From contig JARQPW010000015.1 in the NCBI GenBank assembly GCA_029577135.1, positions 1-62,564 of the forward strand: a stretch of 62,564 nucleotides of DNA, given 5' to 3'. Below, piece after piece: positions 49,067 through 57,230 of this stretch. A program made the translations under genes and the position numbers. This DNA is from Acidimicrobiales bacterium (GTDB taxonomy: Bacteria; Actinomycetota; Acidimicrobiia; Acidimicrobiales; MedAcidi-G1). The notes under the pieces were generated by a model that made no database searches, was not told where the DNA came from, and saw nothing but the letters and a program-made list of their open reading frames with translations. Numbering within the stretch: position 1 is the stretch's first letter; each line of letters starts with the position of its first letter.

Positions 49067-49785
49067 GCCTGGACGATCGCGTACTCGGCGAGGCGGGCGT
49101 GGAGTGGGATCGCCGCGTCGAGCACCGGCCGCAGGTGGTCGGGCACGGTGGCGGTGCTCGGCTCCCAGGGGCGGAATCCGGTGCTCGAGTGGGCGGCGTC
49201 GTACCAGTGCTTCGCCCAGACGCCGTCCTCGGGCTTGGGGCCTGCGGACCACGAGAGCATGGCCTCATCGAAGTCCAGCCCCAGCCGGCCACACAGTTCG
49301 GTCAGCGCCACACGCGGGTCGCGGCGCAGCACCGTGGCATCGAGCACCACGGGCTCCTCCCCCGCTGCCAGGATCGAGCCGAGCAGTTCGACCTGCACCT
49401 CGAGGCCGGTGTCGGCGAGGGTGGCGTCGTCGAGTCGGACCGCCAGCGAGGCCAGCATCTCGGTGGGCTCGCGGATGAGCAGGATGTTGCGGCACTCGCC
49501 GAGGAAGGACCGGTCGAGGTCGACGATGTGGTGGGCCATCTGCTTGAAGAACACGACGGGCGTGTCGTACGCGCCGAGCATGACATCGGCCACCACCCGC
49601 TCCCCGTCTGGGTCCTGGGCGGCCAGCACCTCGTCGCGGCCCGGGTGCATGCGGCCGGAGACCCTCAGGTAGTGGGCGTACAGCGGTTCATCGAGTGCTG
49701 TGGTGTCCGAGCGCTGGGCGAACGAGTACATGAGGACCGTAGATATGTTGCGTGGCCCCGAACAGGAGTTGATGCGCAGGGTCAT
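49063..49785 (-). CDS. Sulfotransferase-like family protein
   Basis: A 240-residue P-loop-type protein. SCSGPRNISTVLMYSF near the N-terminus is the PAPS/phosphate-binding loop of a sulfotransferase subgroup often found next to class IV aminotransferases; NILLIREPTEMLASL is the second nucleotide-contact strand. Actual sulfo transfer is not proven for this subgroup. Both its start and its stop overlap neighbours by ATGA, so the aminotransferase, this gene and the propeller gene are tightly coupled. Confidence 0.75.
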   Translation of the reverse strand: MTLRINSCSGPRNISTVLMYSFAQRSDTTALDEPLYAHYLRVSGRMHPGRDEVLAAQDPDGERVVADVMLGAYDTPVVFFKQMAHHIVDLDRSFLGECRNILLIREPTEMLASLAVRLDDATLADTGLEVQVELLGSILAAGEEPVVLDATVLRRDPRVALTELCGRLGLDFDEAMLSWSAGPKPEDGVWAKHWYDAAHSSTGFRPWEPSTATVPDHLRPVLDAAIPLHARLAEYAIVQA

Positions 49786-50699
49786 GCTCCGACGTCCCGG
49801 GCCACCGCCTCCCGGTAGAGGCCGCGGAGCCTCCGGGTCATCGGACCCGGCACGATGCCGTCGCCGATGTTGCGACCATCGACCTCGGTCACCGGGGTGA
49901 GGCCGCCGAACGTGCCCGTCACGAACGCCTCGTCGGCAGCGTAGACGTCATCGAGCGAATAGGGCTCCTGATGGGTGCGGATGCCGGCGCCCTCGGCCTC
50001 TTCGAGCACGACCTGGCGGGTGATGCCGTTGAGGTTGTAGTGGCCGGTCGACGTCCAGAGTTCAGCGCTTCGCACCACGAAGAAGTTGGTTGCATTGCAG
50101 GTGGCCACGGCGCCGGTCGTATCGAGCATCAGCGCCTCATCGGCACCGGCCTTCACGGCCTGGATGAGGGCGATGACCTCATGGAGTTTCGAGTGGCAGT
50201 TGAGCCGTTGGTCGAGGACCTCGGGGCCGGGGCGCCGCACGGTCGCCGTGAACAGGGTGATGCCGTCGTCGGCCACCGACGGGTCGGCCACCTTGTGCTC
50301 GGCGATGATCACCATGTTGGGCCCGCCGACCAGGTTGGAGGGATGTTGCGACGGGGTCTTCTTGTCGCCGCGGGTGACCATGAGGCGGATGTGCGCGCCG
50401 TCGTGCATGTCGTTGCGGTCGACCGTGGCTTGCAGGGCGGAGACGACCTCGCCTCTGGTCCGGCCGATGTCGAGGTCGATGGCGCTGGCCCCGGCGAACA
50501 GTCGGTCGAGGTGCCGGTCGAGGAAGGCGAACCGGTCGTGGTGGAGGCGGATGCCCTCCCACACGCCGTCGCCGACGAGAAATCCACTGTCGAACACCGA
50601 CACCTTGGCCTCGGCCCGGGGGAAGAACTCGTCGTTGATCCAGACCTGCACCGAGGCGTTGCGCTCGTCGGCGAGTGCCTGGTGGGTGCTGCGTGTCAT
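49782..50699 (-). CDS. Class IV PLP aminotransferase (branched-chain/D-amino acid type)
   Basis: A 305-residue fold-type IV aminotransferase. Lys171 in RLNCHSKLHEVIA is the Schiff-base residue. VSVFDSGFLVGDGVWEGIRLH (about 33-53) and ATCNATNFFVV with EAFVTGTFGGLTPVTEVDG form the cofactor site. It could act on branched-chain or D-amino acids or 4-amino-4-deoxychorismate. ATG 50699 is 41 nt after the small membrane protein gene. Confidence 0.87.
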   Translation of the reverse strand: MTRSTHQALADERNASVQVWINDEFFPRAEAKVSVFDSGFLVGDGVWEGIRLHHDRFAFLDRHLDRLFAGASAIDLDIGRTRGEVVSALQATVDRNDMHDGAHIRLMVTRGDKKTPSQHPSNLVGGPNMVIIAEHKVADPSVADDGITLFTATVRRPGPEVLDQRLNCHSKLHEVIALIQAVKAGADEALMLDTTGAVATCNATNFFVVRSAELWTSTGHYNLNGITRQVVLEEAEGAGIRTHQEPYSLDDVYAADEAFVTGTFGGLTPVTEVDGRNIGDGIVPGPMTRRLRGLYREAVARDVGA

Positions 50700-50740
50700 C
50701 GCGGGCAACGTATCCAGTCGTCTCGCAAGTCGTCGCGCGG

Positions 50741-50953
50741 TCAGTCGCGTCGCCGACCGATGAGAAAGACGAGGCAGGCGGCGACGAAGAACAGCGTCGA
50801 CACGAAGAACAGCGGGTCCCGGTCCCGGACCGCCATGACCGTGAACCCGATCGCACAGGCGAGGAACAGCCACCAGCTGAGGAGTTCGGCATCGATCCGC
50901 ACGGCGGGCATACTCACACGCGCCGCCGGGGGAAGGGAATCCGACGCGCTCAA
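50741..50953 (-). CDS. Small two-helix membrane protein
   Basis: A 70-residue protein with two hydrophobic helices (LLSWWLFLACAIGFTVMAV and LFFVSTLFFVAACLVFLI) joined by a short charged turn RDRDP, ending in basic RRRD. TTG 50953 overlaps the TPP enzyme stop (TTGA) and has GGAG 9 nt upstream; ATG 50911 would give 56 residues but lacks an SD. I recognise no family. It is sandwiched within the TPP enzyme/aminotransferase operon. Confidence 0.65.
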   Translation of the reverse strand: MSASDSLPPAARVSMPAVRIDAELLSWWLFLACAIGFTVMAVRDRDPLFFVSTLFFVAACLVFLIGRRRD

Positions 50954-52632
50954 ACGCCGCCACTCCGGGCCTGATCGACGGTCAGCCGGGGGGTGAGTTG
51001 GTCGGTGGCGACGACGAGGTGGAGAAGGGCGCCGGTCGGCGAAGCCAGCGCCCGTTCGAAGGCCGGGGCGAAGTCGGCGGTGGTAACGACGTGTTCGGCG
51101 TGGAGGCCGTAGGCGCCGGCGATCGCCACGAAGTCGGGGTTCACGAGGTCGGTGCCCACCACCCGACCCGGGTGATGCAGTTCCTGGTGCATCCGGATCG
51201 TGCCGTAGGTCGAGTTGTCGACGACCAGCACGATCGGTCGGGCGTCCTCCTGGAGTGCGGTGCCGAGTTCGACCAGGTTCATCTGGAGGTCGCCGTCGCC
51301 GGCGAAGCAGACGACCGTCCGGTCCGGTTCGACCACCTTGGCGGCCACCGCTGCCGGCAGGCCGTAGCCCATGGTCCCGTTCTGCGACCCCAAGAGGCGG
51401 GCCCGTTCGCCGTAGAGCAGGAACTTGTTGGGCCAGACGCTGAAGTTGCCGGCGCCGTTGGTGACGATGACGTCGTCGGGCAGGCGCTCCCGCAACCAGG
51501 CGGTGACCTCGCCCATGTCGAGGTCACCGAGTTGGGGCGGACAGTCGAGCGTGCCGAGGAAGGCGGCACGTCGGTCGGCTCGCCATGCGGACCACCGGTC
51601 ACGTCCTTCGAGGTCGATCGTGGAAAGCGCCCCTGCCATCCCATTCGGGCCTGAGTGGACCGTGAGGTCGGCGTCGACGACCTTCCCGAACTCTGCCTCA
51701 GAGGCGTGGACGTGGACGATCGACTGTCCGGCCGGTCGCTCCGACGTACCGGCACCGAAGAGCGTGTAGGTGTCGGTCGCCATCTCGCCGAACCGGGGGT
51801 TCAGTGCGACCACCACGTCGGCCTCGACGAGTGCCCGACGAACTGCCGCCGGCATCGCCACGCCTGCCTCGCCGGCGTAACGGTCGTCGGTGTTGTCGAA
51901 CAGGTCGTGGCGCCGGAAGGTGACGACGACGGGGAGGTCGTTGCGTTCGGCGAACGACCGCAGGTCGGCCCGTCCGGCATCGGTCCATCCACCTCCTCCG
52001 ACCAGCAGGACCGGTCGCTCAGCGCCCGCGAGGACACCACACAAGGAGGCGACGTCGTCACCCGAGGGCAACCGCTCGACGACCTCGACGCGTGGCCCGG
52101 GAGCGGCGGTCGTCGATTCCCGCAGCATGTCCTCCGGGAGCGACACCACCACGGGGCCCGGCCGGTCCGAGCATGCCACGGTCAGCGCCCGCTCGACGAC
52201 CGCCGGGATGTCGTCGGCCGACTCGACCTCGACGACCCACTTGGCGAGGTCGTCGAAGAAGGAGCGGTATTCGACCTCCTGGAAGGCCTCGAGGCCCCGG
52301 TGCCCGCGCCCGACCTGGCCGACGAGGAGCAAGAACGGTGTCGAGTTCTGCCGTGCGGTGTGGACGCCGATCGAGGCGTTGGTGGCCCCCGGGCCACGGG
52401 TCACGAGACAGACGCCGGGTCGGCCCCTGAGCTGGCCGTAGGCCTCGGCCATGTAGGCCGCACCGCCCTCCTGGCGGCAGCCGACGAAGCGCAACCTGTC
52501 GGGGATGTCATGCAGGGCGTCGAGCACGGCGAGGTAGCTCTCGCCCGGGACCCCGAAGGCGGTGTCGACCCCCTGGGCGATCAGGCAGTCGACGAGCAGC
52601 TGCCCGCCGGTCCTCTCCCCGGGTGTTCCCAT
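50950..52632 (-). CDS. Acetolactate synthase-like TPP-dependent enzyme
   Basis: A 560-residue TPP enzyme. The cofactor-activating glutamate is in GCRQEGGAAYMAEAYGQ (about residue 54). The central nucleotide-fold domain contains RPVLLVGGGG, and the TPP/Mg motif is GDGDLQMNLVELGTAL...VVDNSTYGTIR. It belongs to the acetolactate synthase/benzoylformate decarboxylase group; the exact reaction is unknown and no small regulatory subunit is adjacent. It heads the operon running to 48086. ATG 52632 has AGGA upstream; ATG 52641 is an alternative. Confidence 0.87.
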   Translation of the reverse strand: MGTPGERTGGQLLVDCLIAQGVDTAFGVPGESYLAVLDALHDIPDRLRFVGCRQEGGAAYMAEAYGQLRGRPGVCLVTRGPGATNASIGVHTARQNSTPFLLLVGQVGRGHRGLEAFQEVEYRSFFDDLAKWVVEVESADDIPAVVERALTVACSDRPGPVVVSLPEDMLRESTTAAPGPRVEVVERLPSGDDVASLCGVLAGAERPVLLVGGGGWTDAGRADLRSFAERNDLPVVVTFRRHDLFDNTDDRYAGEAGVAMPAAVRRALVEADVVVALNPRFGEMATDTYTLFGAGTSERPAGQSIVHVHASEAEFGKVVDADLTVHSGPNGMAGALSTIDLEGRDRWSAWRADRRAAFLGTLDCPPQLGDLDMGEVTAWLRERLPDDVIVTNGAGNFSVWPNKFLLYGERARLLGSQNGTMGYGLPAAVAAKVVEPDRTVVCFAGDGDLQMNLVELGTALQEDARPIVLVVDNSTYGTIRMHQELHHPGRVVGTDLVNPDFVAIAGAYGLHAEHVVTTADFAPAFERALASPTGALLHLVVATDQLTPRLTVDQARSGGV

Positions 52633-52726
52633 GCCGCGCATCCTCGCACGGTGCTGTGGCCCCACCGGATACCGAAGCAGTACCGTCCCGGTCGGACGAA
52701 TCGGCTGAGCCCCATGGGAGGCTGCG

Positions 52727-53470
52727 ATGGACCTCGGGATCTCTGGACGCACGGCGCTGGTCACCGGCGCATCGACCGGGCTGGGGCTGGCGTGCGCACA
52801 GGCACTGGCCGCTGAGGGCGTGCGGGTGGCGCTGGCCTCCCGTTCGGCCGAGAAGTTGGCCGCGGCGGCCGCCACGTTCGACGGCGACCCGGTCATGCTC
52901 ACCGTCGATCTGGCCGACCCGGCGAGCATCGACGCCCTGATCGACGACGCGACGAAGGCACTCGGCCACGTCGACATCCTCATCGCCAACGGTGGCGGTC
53001 CAGCGCCCGGCAACTTCGCTTCGACCGACATCGACGCCTATCCGGCGGCGCTGCAACTGAACCTGCTGTCGATGGTCGCCCTGACCAAGGCCCTCGTGCC
53101 CCCGATGCAGGAACGGGGCTGGGGCCGGGTCGTCGCCGTGACGTCGGCAGCGGTCCGCCAACCCATGGACACCCTGATCCTGTCGAACACCGCCAGGTCG
53201 GGCCTGACGGCCTTCCTCAAGACCACGGCCCTCGAAGTGGCCGGCGACGGCGTCACGGTCAACACGGTGCAGCCCGGCCTGCACGCCACCGACCGGCTGA
53301 ACCAGCTCTACGACGACCTCGATGGCCTGGCCGATTCGGTGCCCACGCGCCGACTCGGCGATCCGGGCGACTTCGGGAGGATCGTGGCGTTCCTGTGCTC
53401 CGACTCGGCCAGGTCGATCATCGGTGCATCGCTCCCGGTCGACAGCGGAGCCGTGAAGGGCCTGCAGTAG
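52727..53470 (+). CDS. SDR-fold protein lacking the usual catalytic Tyr
   Basis: A 247-residue SDR with TGASTGLG (13-20) and a normal Rossmann core (IANGGGPAPG in place of NNAG). Where Y-x-x-x-K is expected it reads LILSNTARSGLTAF, so Tyr and Lys are replaced by Ser/Asn and Arg. A described SDR subgroup shares this LSN-x-x-R pattern, so it is not a sequencing error. Catalysis must differ or be lost. A clear SD (GGGAGG) precedes ATG 52727. It lies divergent from the TPP enzyme gene and converges with xsc. Confidence 0.85.
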   Translation: MDLGISGRTALVTGASTGLGLACAQALAAEGVRVALASRSAEKLAAAAATFDGDPVMLTVDLADPASIDALIDDATKALGHVDILIANGGGPAPGNFASTDIDAYPAALQLNLLSMVALTKALVPPMQERGWGRVVAVTSAAVRQPMDTLILSNTARSGLTAFLKTTALEVAGDGVTVNTVQPGLHATDRLNQLYDDLDGLADSVPTRRLGDPGDFGRIVAFLCSDSARSIIGASLPVDSGAVKGLQ

Positions 53471-53494
53471 GAGCCCGCGGCAGCAGGCGAAGGC

Positions 53495-55261
53495 TCAGAC
53501 GTAGTCGCCGTACTGCTCGAGGTTGCGCACGGGGCGGGACAGGGCGTCCTTGCGGAACGGGTCGCCCAACTCCTTGGTGCACATGATCTCGACGACGGTG
53601 GTCTTCCCGTCGTTCATCTGGGCGTCGATGGCTGCATTCAGCGTCGGGCCGACGTCCTCGAGCTGGTCGATGCGTACGCCCTCGGCGCCCATGGCCCGGG
53701 CGATCTCCGAGTAGTCCTCGCCGCCCTCGAGCTCGCCGGCGACGAACCGGCGGCCGTAGAAGTCGACCTGGTTCTTCTTCTCGGCGCCCCACTGGCGGTT
53801 GTGGAACACGATGGCGGTGACGGGGATGTCGTGGCGGACGGCGGTCATGACCTCGACCATGCTCATGGCCCAGGCGCCGTCGCCGGCGTAGGAGACGGCG
53901 GGGCGGTCGGGGGCGGCGGCCTTGGCGCCGATGATGGTCGGCAGGGCGTAGCCGCAGTTGCCCCAGCTCATGGCGGCGAAGAAGGAGCGGGGCTCCTCGA
54001 AGCGCAGGTAGCTGTTGGCGACCGAGTTGATGTTGCCGATGTCGGTGGAGACCATGACCCGGGGCGGCATGGCCTTCTCGAGCTCGCGCAGGACCTGGCG
54101 GGGGTGCAGCCAGTTGCCCTCCTCGTCGATGGCCTCCTTGATCATGTCGATGCTGAAGTCGTCGGTCTCGTGGGTCCAGTCGTCGAGCTCGGCCTCCCAG
54201 TCGGCCTTCTCGCCAGCCGTGGTCGCGGCACGCTCGTCGCGGCTGGCGTCGCAGGCGAGGGTGCGCGCGTCGAGGCGTTCGGTGAGGGCCCTGGCGGCGG
54301 CGCCGGCGTCGCCGCAGATTCCGACCGAGATCTTCTTGACGAGGCCGAGCATCCTGGCGTCGGCGTCGACCTGGATGATCCTGGCGTCGGCGGGCCAGTA
54401 GTCCATGTCGTGCTGGGGCAGGGTGCCGAACGGGCCGAGCCGGGTGCCCAGGGCGAGCACGACGTCCGCCCGGGCGATGAGCTTCATGGCGGCCTTGGAG
54501 CCCTGGTAGCCGAGTGGGCCGCACCACTGCGGGTGGCTGGCCGGGAACGAGTCGTTGTGGAGGTACGAGTTCACGACCGGGCAGCCGAGGCGCTCGGCCA
54601 GCTCGATGGTCTCGGCGACGGCGTCGCCCATGACCACGCCGCCACCCGCCAGCAGCACCGGGAACTCGGCGCTGGCGAGCAGGTCGGCGGCCTCGTCGAG
54701 ACTCTGCTCGCCACCGGCGCCGCGCTCGATGCGGATGGGCTCGGGGATCTCGACGTCGATCTGGCCGTAGAAGCGGTCACGCGGGATGTTGAGCTGGGTG
54801 GGGCCCATCTCGAGGATGGCCCGGTCGAAGCAGCGGGCGGTGAGCTCCGCCATGCGCTTCTCGTTGACGACGTGTCCCTGGTACTTGGTGAACTCCTCGA
54901 ACATCGGGAGCTGGTTGGCCTCCTGGAAGCCGCCCAGGCCGATGCCCATGGTGCCGGTCTCGGGGGTGACGATGACGACCGGGCTGTGGGCCCAGAAGGC
55001 GGCGGCGATGGCGGTGACGCAGTTGGAGATGCCGGGGCCGTTCTGGCCGATGACGACGCCGTGGCGGCCGCTGACCCTGGCGAAGCCGTCTGCCATGTGG
55101 GCGGCGCCCTGTTCGTGGACGACGGGCACGAGGCGGATGCCGGCCGGGGTGAAGATGTCCATGGCGTCCATAAACGCCGATCCCATGATGCCGAAGGCGG
55201 TCTCGACGCCGTTGGCGATCAGGGTCTCGACGAAGGCCTCGCTGGGGGTCATGCGGGTCAT
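53495..55261 (-). CDS. xsc: Sulfoacetaldehyde acetyltransferase
   Basis: A 588-residue TPP enzyme with close resemblance to Xsc along its whole length: FGIMGSAFMDAMDIFTPAGI, VVHEQGAAHMADGFARVSG (Glu50) and VIGQNGPGISNCVTAIAAAF. DIGNINSVANSYLRFE, GDGAWAMSMVEVMT and WGAEKKNQVDFYGRRFVA are also Xsc-like. It converts sulfoacetaldehyde plus phosphate to acetyl phosphate and sulfite, the core step in taurine, isethionate and sulfoacetate use. AGGAG sits 6 nt before ATG 55261. The usual partner pta is not adjacent. Confidence 0.92.
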   Translation of the reverse strand: MTRMTPSEAFVETLIANGVETAFGIMGSAFMDAMDIFTPAGIRLVPVVHEQGAAHMADGFARVSGRHGVVIGQNGPGISNCVTAIAAAFWAHSPVVIVTPETGTMGIGLGGFQEANQLPMFEEFTKYQGHVVNEKRMAELTARCFDRAILEMGPTQLNIPRDRFYGQIDVEIPEPIRIERGAGGEQSLDEAADLLASAEFPVLLAGGGVVMGDAVAETIELAERLGCPVVNSYLHNDSFPASHPQWCGPLGYQGSKAAMKLIARADVVLALGTRLGPFGTLPQHDMDYWPADARIIQVDADARMLGLVKKISVGICGDAGAAARALTERLDARTLACDASRDERAATTAGEKADWEAELDDWTHETDDFSIDMIKEAIDEEGNWLHPRQVLRELEKAMPPRVMVSTDIGNINSVANSYLRFEEPRSFFAAMSWGNCGYALPTIIGAKAAAPDRPAVSYAGDGAWAMSMVEVMTAVRHDIPVTAIVFHNRQWGAEKKNQVDFYGRRFVAGELEGGEDYSEIARAMGAEGVRIDQLEDVGPTLNAAIDAQMNDGKTTVVEIMCTKELGDPFRKDALSRPVRNLEQYGDYV

Positions 55262-55334
55262 CGGGTGCTCCTAGGGGGTTGCGTAGGGGTACGCCTGTCG
55301 CAACAGGGGGCGCGGTCATGCGCCATGGAGTGAG

Positions 55335-55363
55335 AGCCTATAACGGAATCGGAAGAGTGTCTA
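55335..55363 (-). promoter_or_regulatory. Promoter candidate for xsc
   Basis: On the minus strand TAGACA (-35), a 17-bp spacer and TAGGCT (-10) lie about 75 bp upstream of the xsc start, in a patch with lower GC than its surroundings. Confidence 0.4.
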
Positions 55364-55404
55364 GATCGGACGGAACGGACTCCCCTGCGCCCCGACGCCC
55401 CGGC

Positions 55405-55818
55405 TCAGGTGCCGATGTATCTCATCACGTGTTTGATGCGCGTGTAGTCCTCGAGGCAGCGGGCGGCCCCGGCGAAGAAGCGGACCTGGTCGACCACGGC
55501 GGCCACCTCGCCGTCGTGGGTCATGGCGAACGGCTTGCCGGTGTTCTCGACCTCGACGGCGGTGAGTTCCTCGGCCCGGGACTCCATGGCGTCGGCGAGG
55601 CGCAGCAGGGCCGGGCTGCGGTCTGCGGGCGTGGCGTCACGCCAGGTCTCGAAGGCCTCGGCGGCCGCCCGGCAGGCACGATCGACATCGGCCTCCGACG
55701 AGAGCGCCGCTTCCATGAAGACCTCGCCGGTCACGGGATCGACCAGTTCGCTGGTGCGGCCGTCGGTGGCGTCGGCGTGGTCTCCGGCGACGAAGTTCGA
55801 CAGGGTGCGTGTGGTCAT
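55405..55818 (-). pseudogene. Aldehyde dehydrogenase with internal in-frame deletion
   Basis: A 137-codon frame. Residues 1-120 match the N-terminus of an ALDH (FVAGDHADA; VDPVTGEVF; ALLRLADAMESRAEELTAVEVENTGKP; RFFAGAARCLE). The last 15 (EDYTRIKHVMRYIGT) match the typical extreme C-terminus of the same family (GLEDYTRIKHVM). About 340 residues between them, including the catalytic Cys and Glu, are missing in frame. The junction lies near 55450-55458 at CTCGAGG, which would encode Leu-Glu on both sides, so microhomology deletion is likely. The product cannot be an active dehydrogenase. It is upstream of xsc on the same strand. Confidence 0.75.
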
Positions 55819-55991
55819 GCCCACCGTCCTCGTGCGGGGTCGTTCGGACGCGAACGCTAGTCCCGGCCGGGGACACGGACGGCACGGACGTCACACCGAA
55901 TGCGTACCTTCCAGAACCAGCCGGGCACCGGCCTGACTGGTACCACGCGACACGGAAGGCATAGGGTGCAGTACGCAAGGGGTGATCGCCG

Positions 55992-56588
55992 ATGACCGCC
56001 ACGATCCACGCCAGGGACCTCGACCTCGGAGGAGCCCCGGCGTGCCAGATCGGCGGTCCACGGCCCGCAACCGAACCCCGGCTCCACCTGCTGGACCTCG
56101 ACAACCTCCACGGTGGCCCGGGCGCCGACCTCGCCCGCGTCGACGAGATCCGCGCCCTCTACGACCACCTCATCGATCCGGAGGTCGACCTGGGCTTCGT
56201 CGCCGGCAACCACGCTCCCCGACTCCGCGCCTGCACCTCCCACAGGCGGTCGTATCGGATGCGCCAGGACTGGCGGCCCTTCGCGGTCCGTCTGGCCCAC
56301 GGTCCGGACGGCGCCGACAAGAAACTGCTCGACGACGGCGAGTCGTTCCTCACCCTCGTCGACCTCGACCACCGGTTCCACGACGTGGTCATCGGCTCGG
56401 GCGACCGGATCTTCACCGAACTGGCCCACGACTTTCGCGACGCCGGCCTCACCGTCCACGTGGTCGTCGGACGCGCCAGCCACCTGTCCCGTCCACTGAG
56501 CGACGCCGCCGACGGCTGCATCTGGGTGCTCGAGGGCGGCGGCTGCCTCCGCCACCCGGTGTTGACCGCCGCCGGCACCCGAACCTGA
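55992..56588 (+). CDS. NYN/PIN-like domain protein
   Basis: A 198-residue protein with an NYN (PIN-fold) layout. LHLLDLDNL (about 32-40) gives the first acidic strand, GADKKLLDDG the central acid, and VVIGSGDRIFTELAHDFRDAGLTVHVVVG the SGD strand and following helix. NYN proteins are usually metal-dependent RNases; activity here is inferred. ATG 55992 starts with MTATIHARDLDLGG. It stands alone and converges with the AA_synth gene, 3 nt apart. Confidence 0.7.
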   Translation: MTATIHARDLDLGGAPACQIGGPRPATEPRLHLLDLDNLHGGPGADLARVDEIRALYDHLIDPEVDLGFVAGNHAPRLRACTSHRRSYRMRQDWRPFAVRLAHGPDGADKKLLDDGESFLTLVDLDHRFHDVVIGSGDRIFTELAHDFRDAGLTVHVVVGRASHLSRPLSDAADGCIWVLEGGGCLRHPVLTAAGTRT

Positions 56589-56591
56589 CGG

Positions 56592-57185
56592 CTACCGAAG
56601 GCCGTCGTCGCCTTCGACCTCGTCGATGGTGAAGCCGCCGATGCGATGGTGGGGCCGCGGGCCCGTCGACATGCCGAGCGCGTACACCACCTCGTCGGGC
56701 CGGGGCCCGTCGGGCACCACCACCGGCTCCACGTCGTAGTGGCTGCGCAGGTAGCTGGCGTACAGGTACACCAGCGGCAGGTCCAGTTGGCACCCCAACA
56801 CGCCGACCTTCTTGGCCGCAGGCACCATGGCCTTCGGGTCGCCCAGCGCCGCACGCAGGCCCGCCCCGCCGGGCGCATGCCAGACGGCAGCCAACTCGAG
56901 TTCGCCGTTCACACCGACGATGGCGCCCTTGCCGTAGCCCTCGATCCGTCCGCCGTCGGCGGTGAGCGCGTCCCGCAACTCCTCGGCCATCGACACGCCG
57001 AGCGGAACCAGCGATTCCATGAACCCGCTCAGGTCCGGCTCGTGCCGACCGGCGAACGGATTGGCCAGCACGGCGGCGATGGAACCCCGGCGCAGGGGCT
57101 CGTCGAGGACCGGCCCGCCGGCGTGGTGGACACGCTCGAGGGACAACTGGACCTTGCGGATGCGGAGGCTCTCCATGCCTTTCAT
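56592..57185 (-). CDS. Amino acid synthesis family protein (DUF1185/AA_synth)
   Basis: A 197-residue protein matching the AA_synth (DUF1185) family: RKVQLSLERVHHAGGPV, RRGSIAAVLANPFAGRHEPDL, GYGKGAIVGVNGELELAAVWHAPGGAGLRAALG and KKVGVLGCQLDLPLVYL. Family function is not well established; it is often linked with amino acid metabolism genes. It ends an operon after MttB2 and a class IV aminotransferase. An in-frame ATG at 57176 is an equally good start. Confidence 0.82.
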   Translation of the reverse strand: MKGMESLRIRKVQLSLERVHHAGGPVLDEPLRRGSIAAVLANPFAGRHEPDLSGFMESLVPLGVSMAEELRDALTADGGRIEGYGKGAIVGVNGELELAAVWHAPGGAGLRAALGDPKAMVPAAKKVGVLGCQLDLPLVYLYASYLRSHYDVEPVVVPDGPRPDEVVYALGMSTGPRPHHRIGGFTIDEVEGDDGLR

Positions 57186-57230
57186 GAAAGCACGTCCGCA
57201 AGGGTCGCGTCGACGACCATGGAACCCACC

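Noticed and set aside
50950-52632. Standard acetolactate synthase IlvB
   Set aside because: Motifs place it in the wider TPP family only; no IlvN or other branched-chain genes are beside it, so a specific name would be unsupported.
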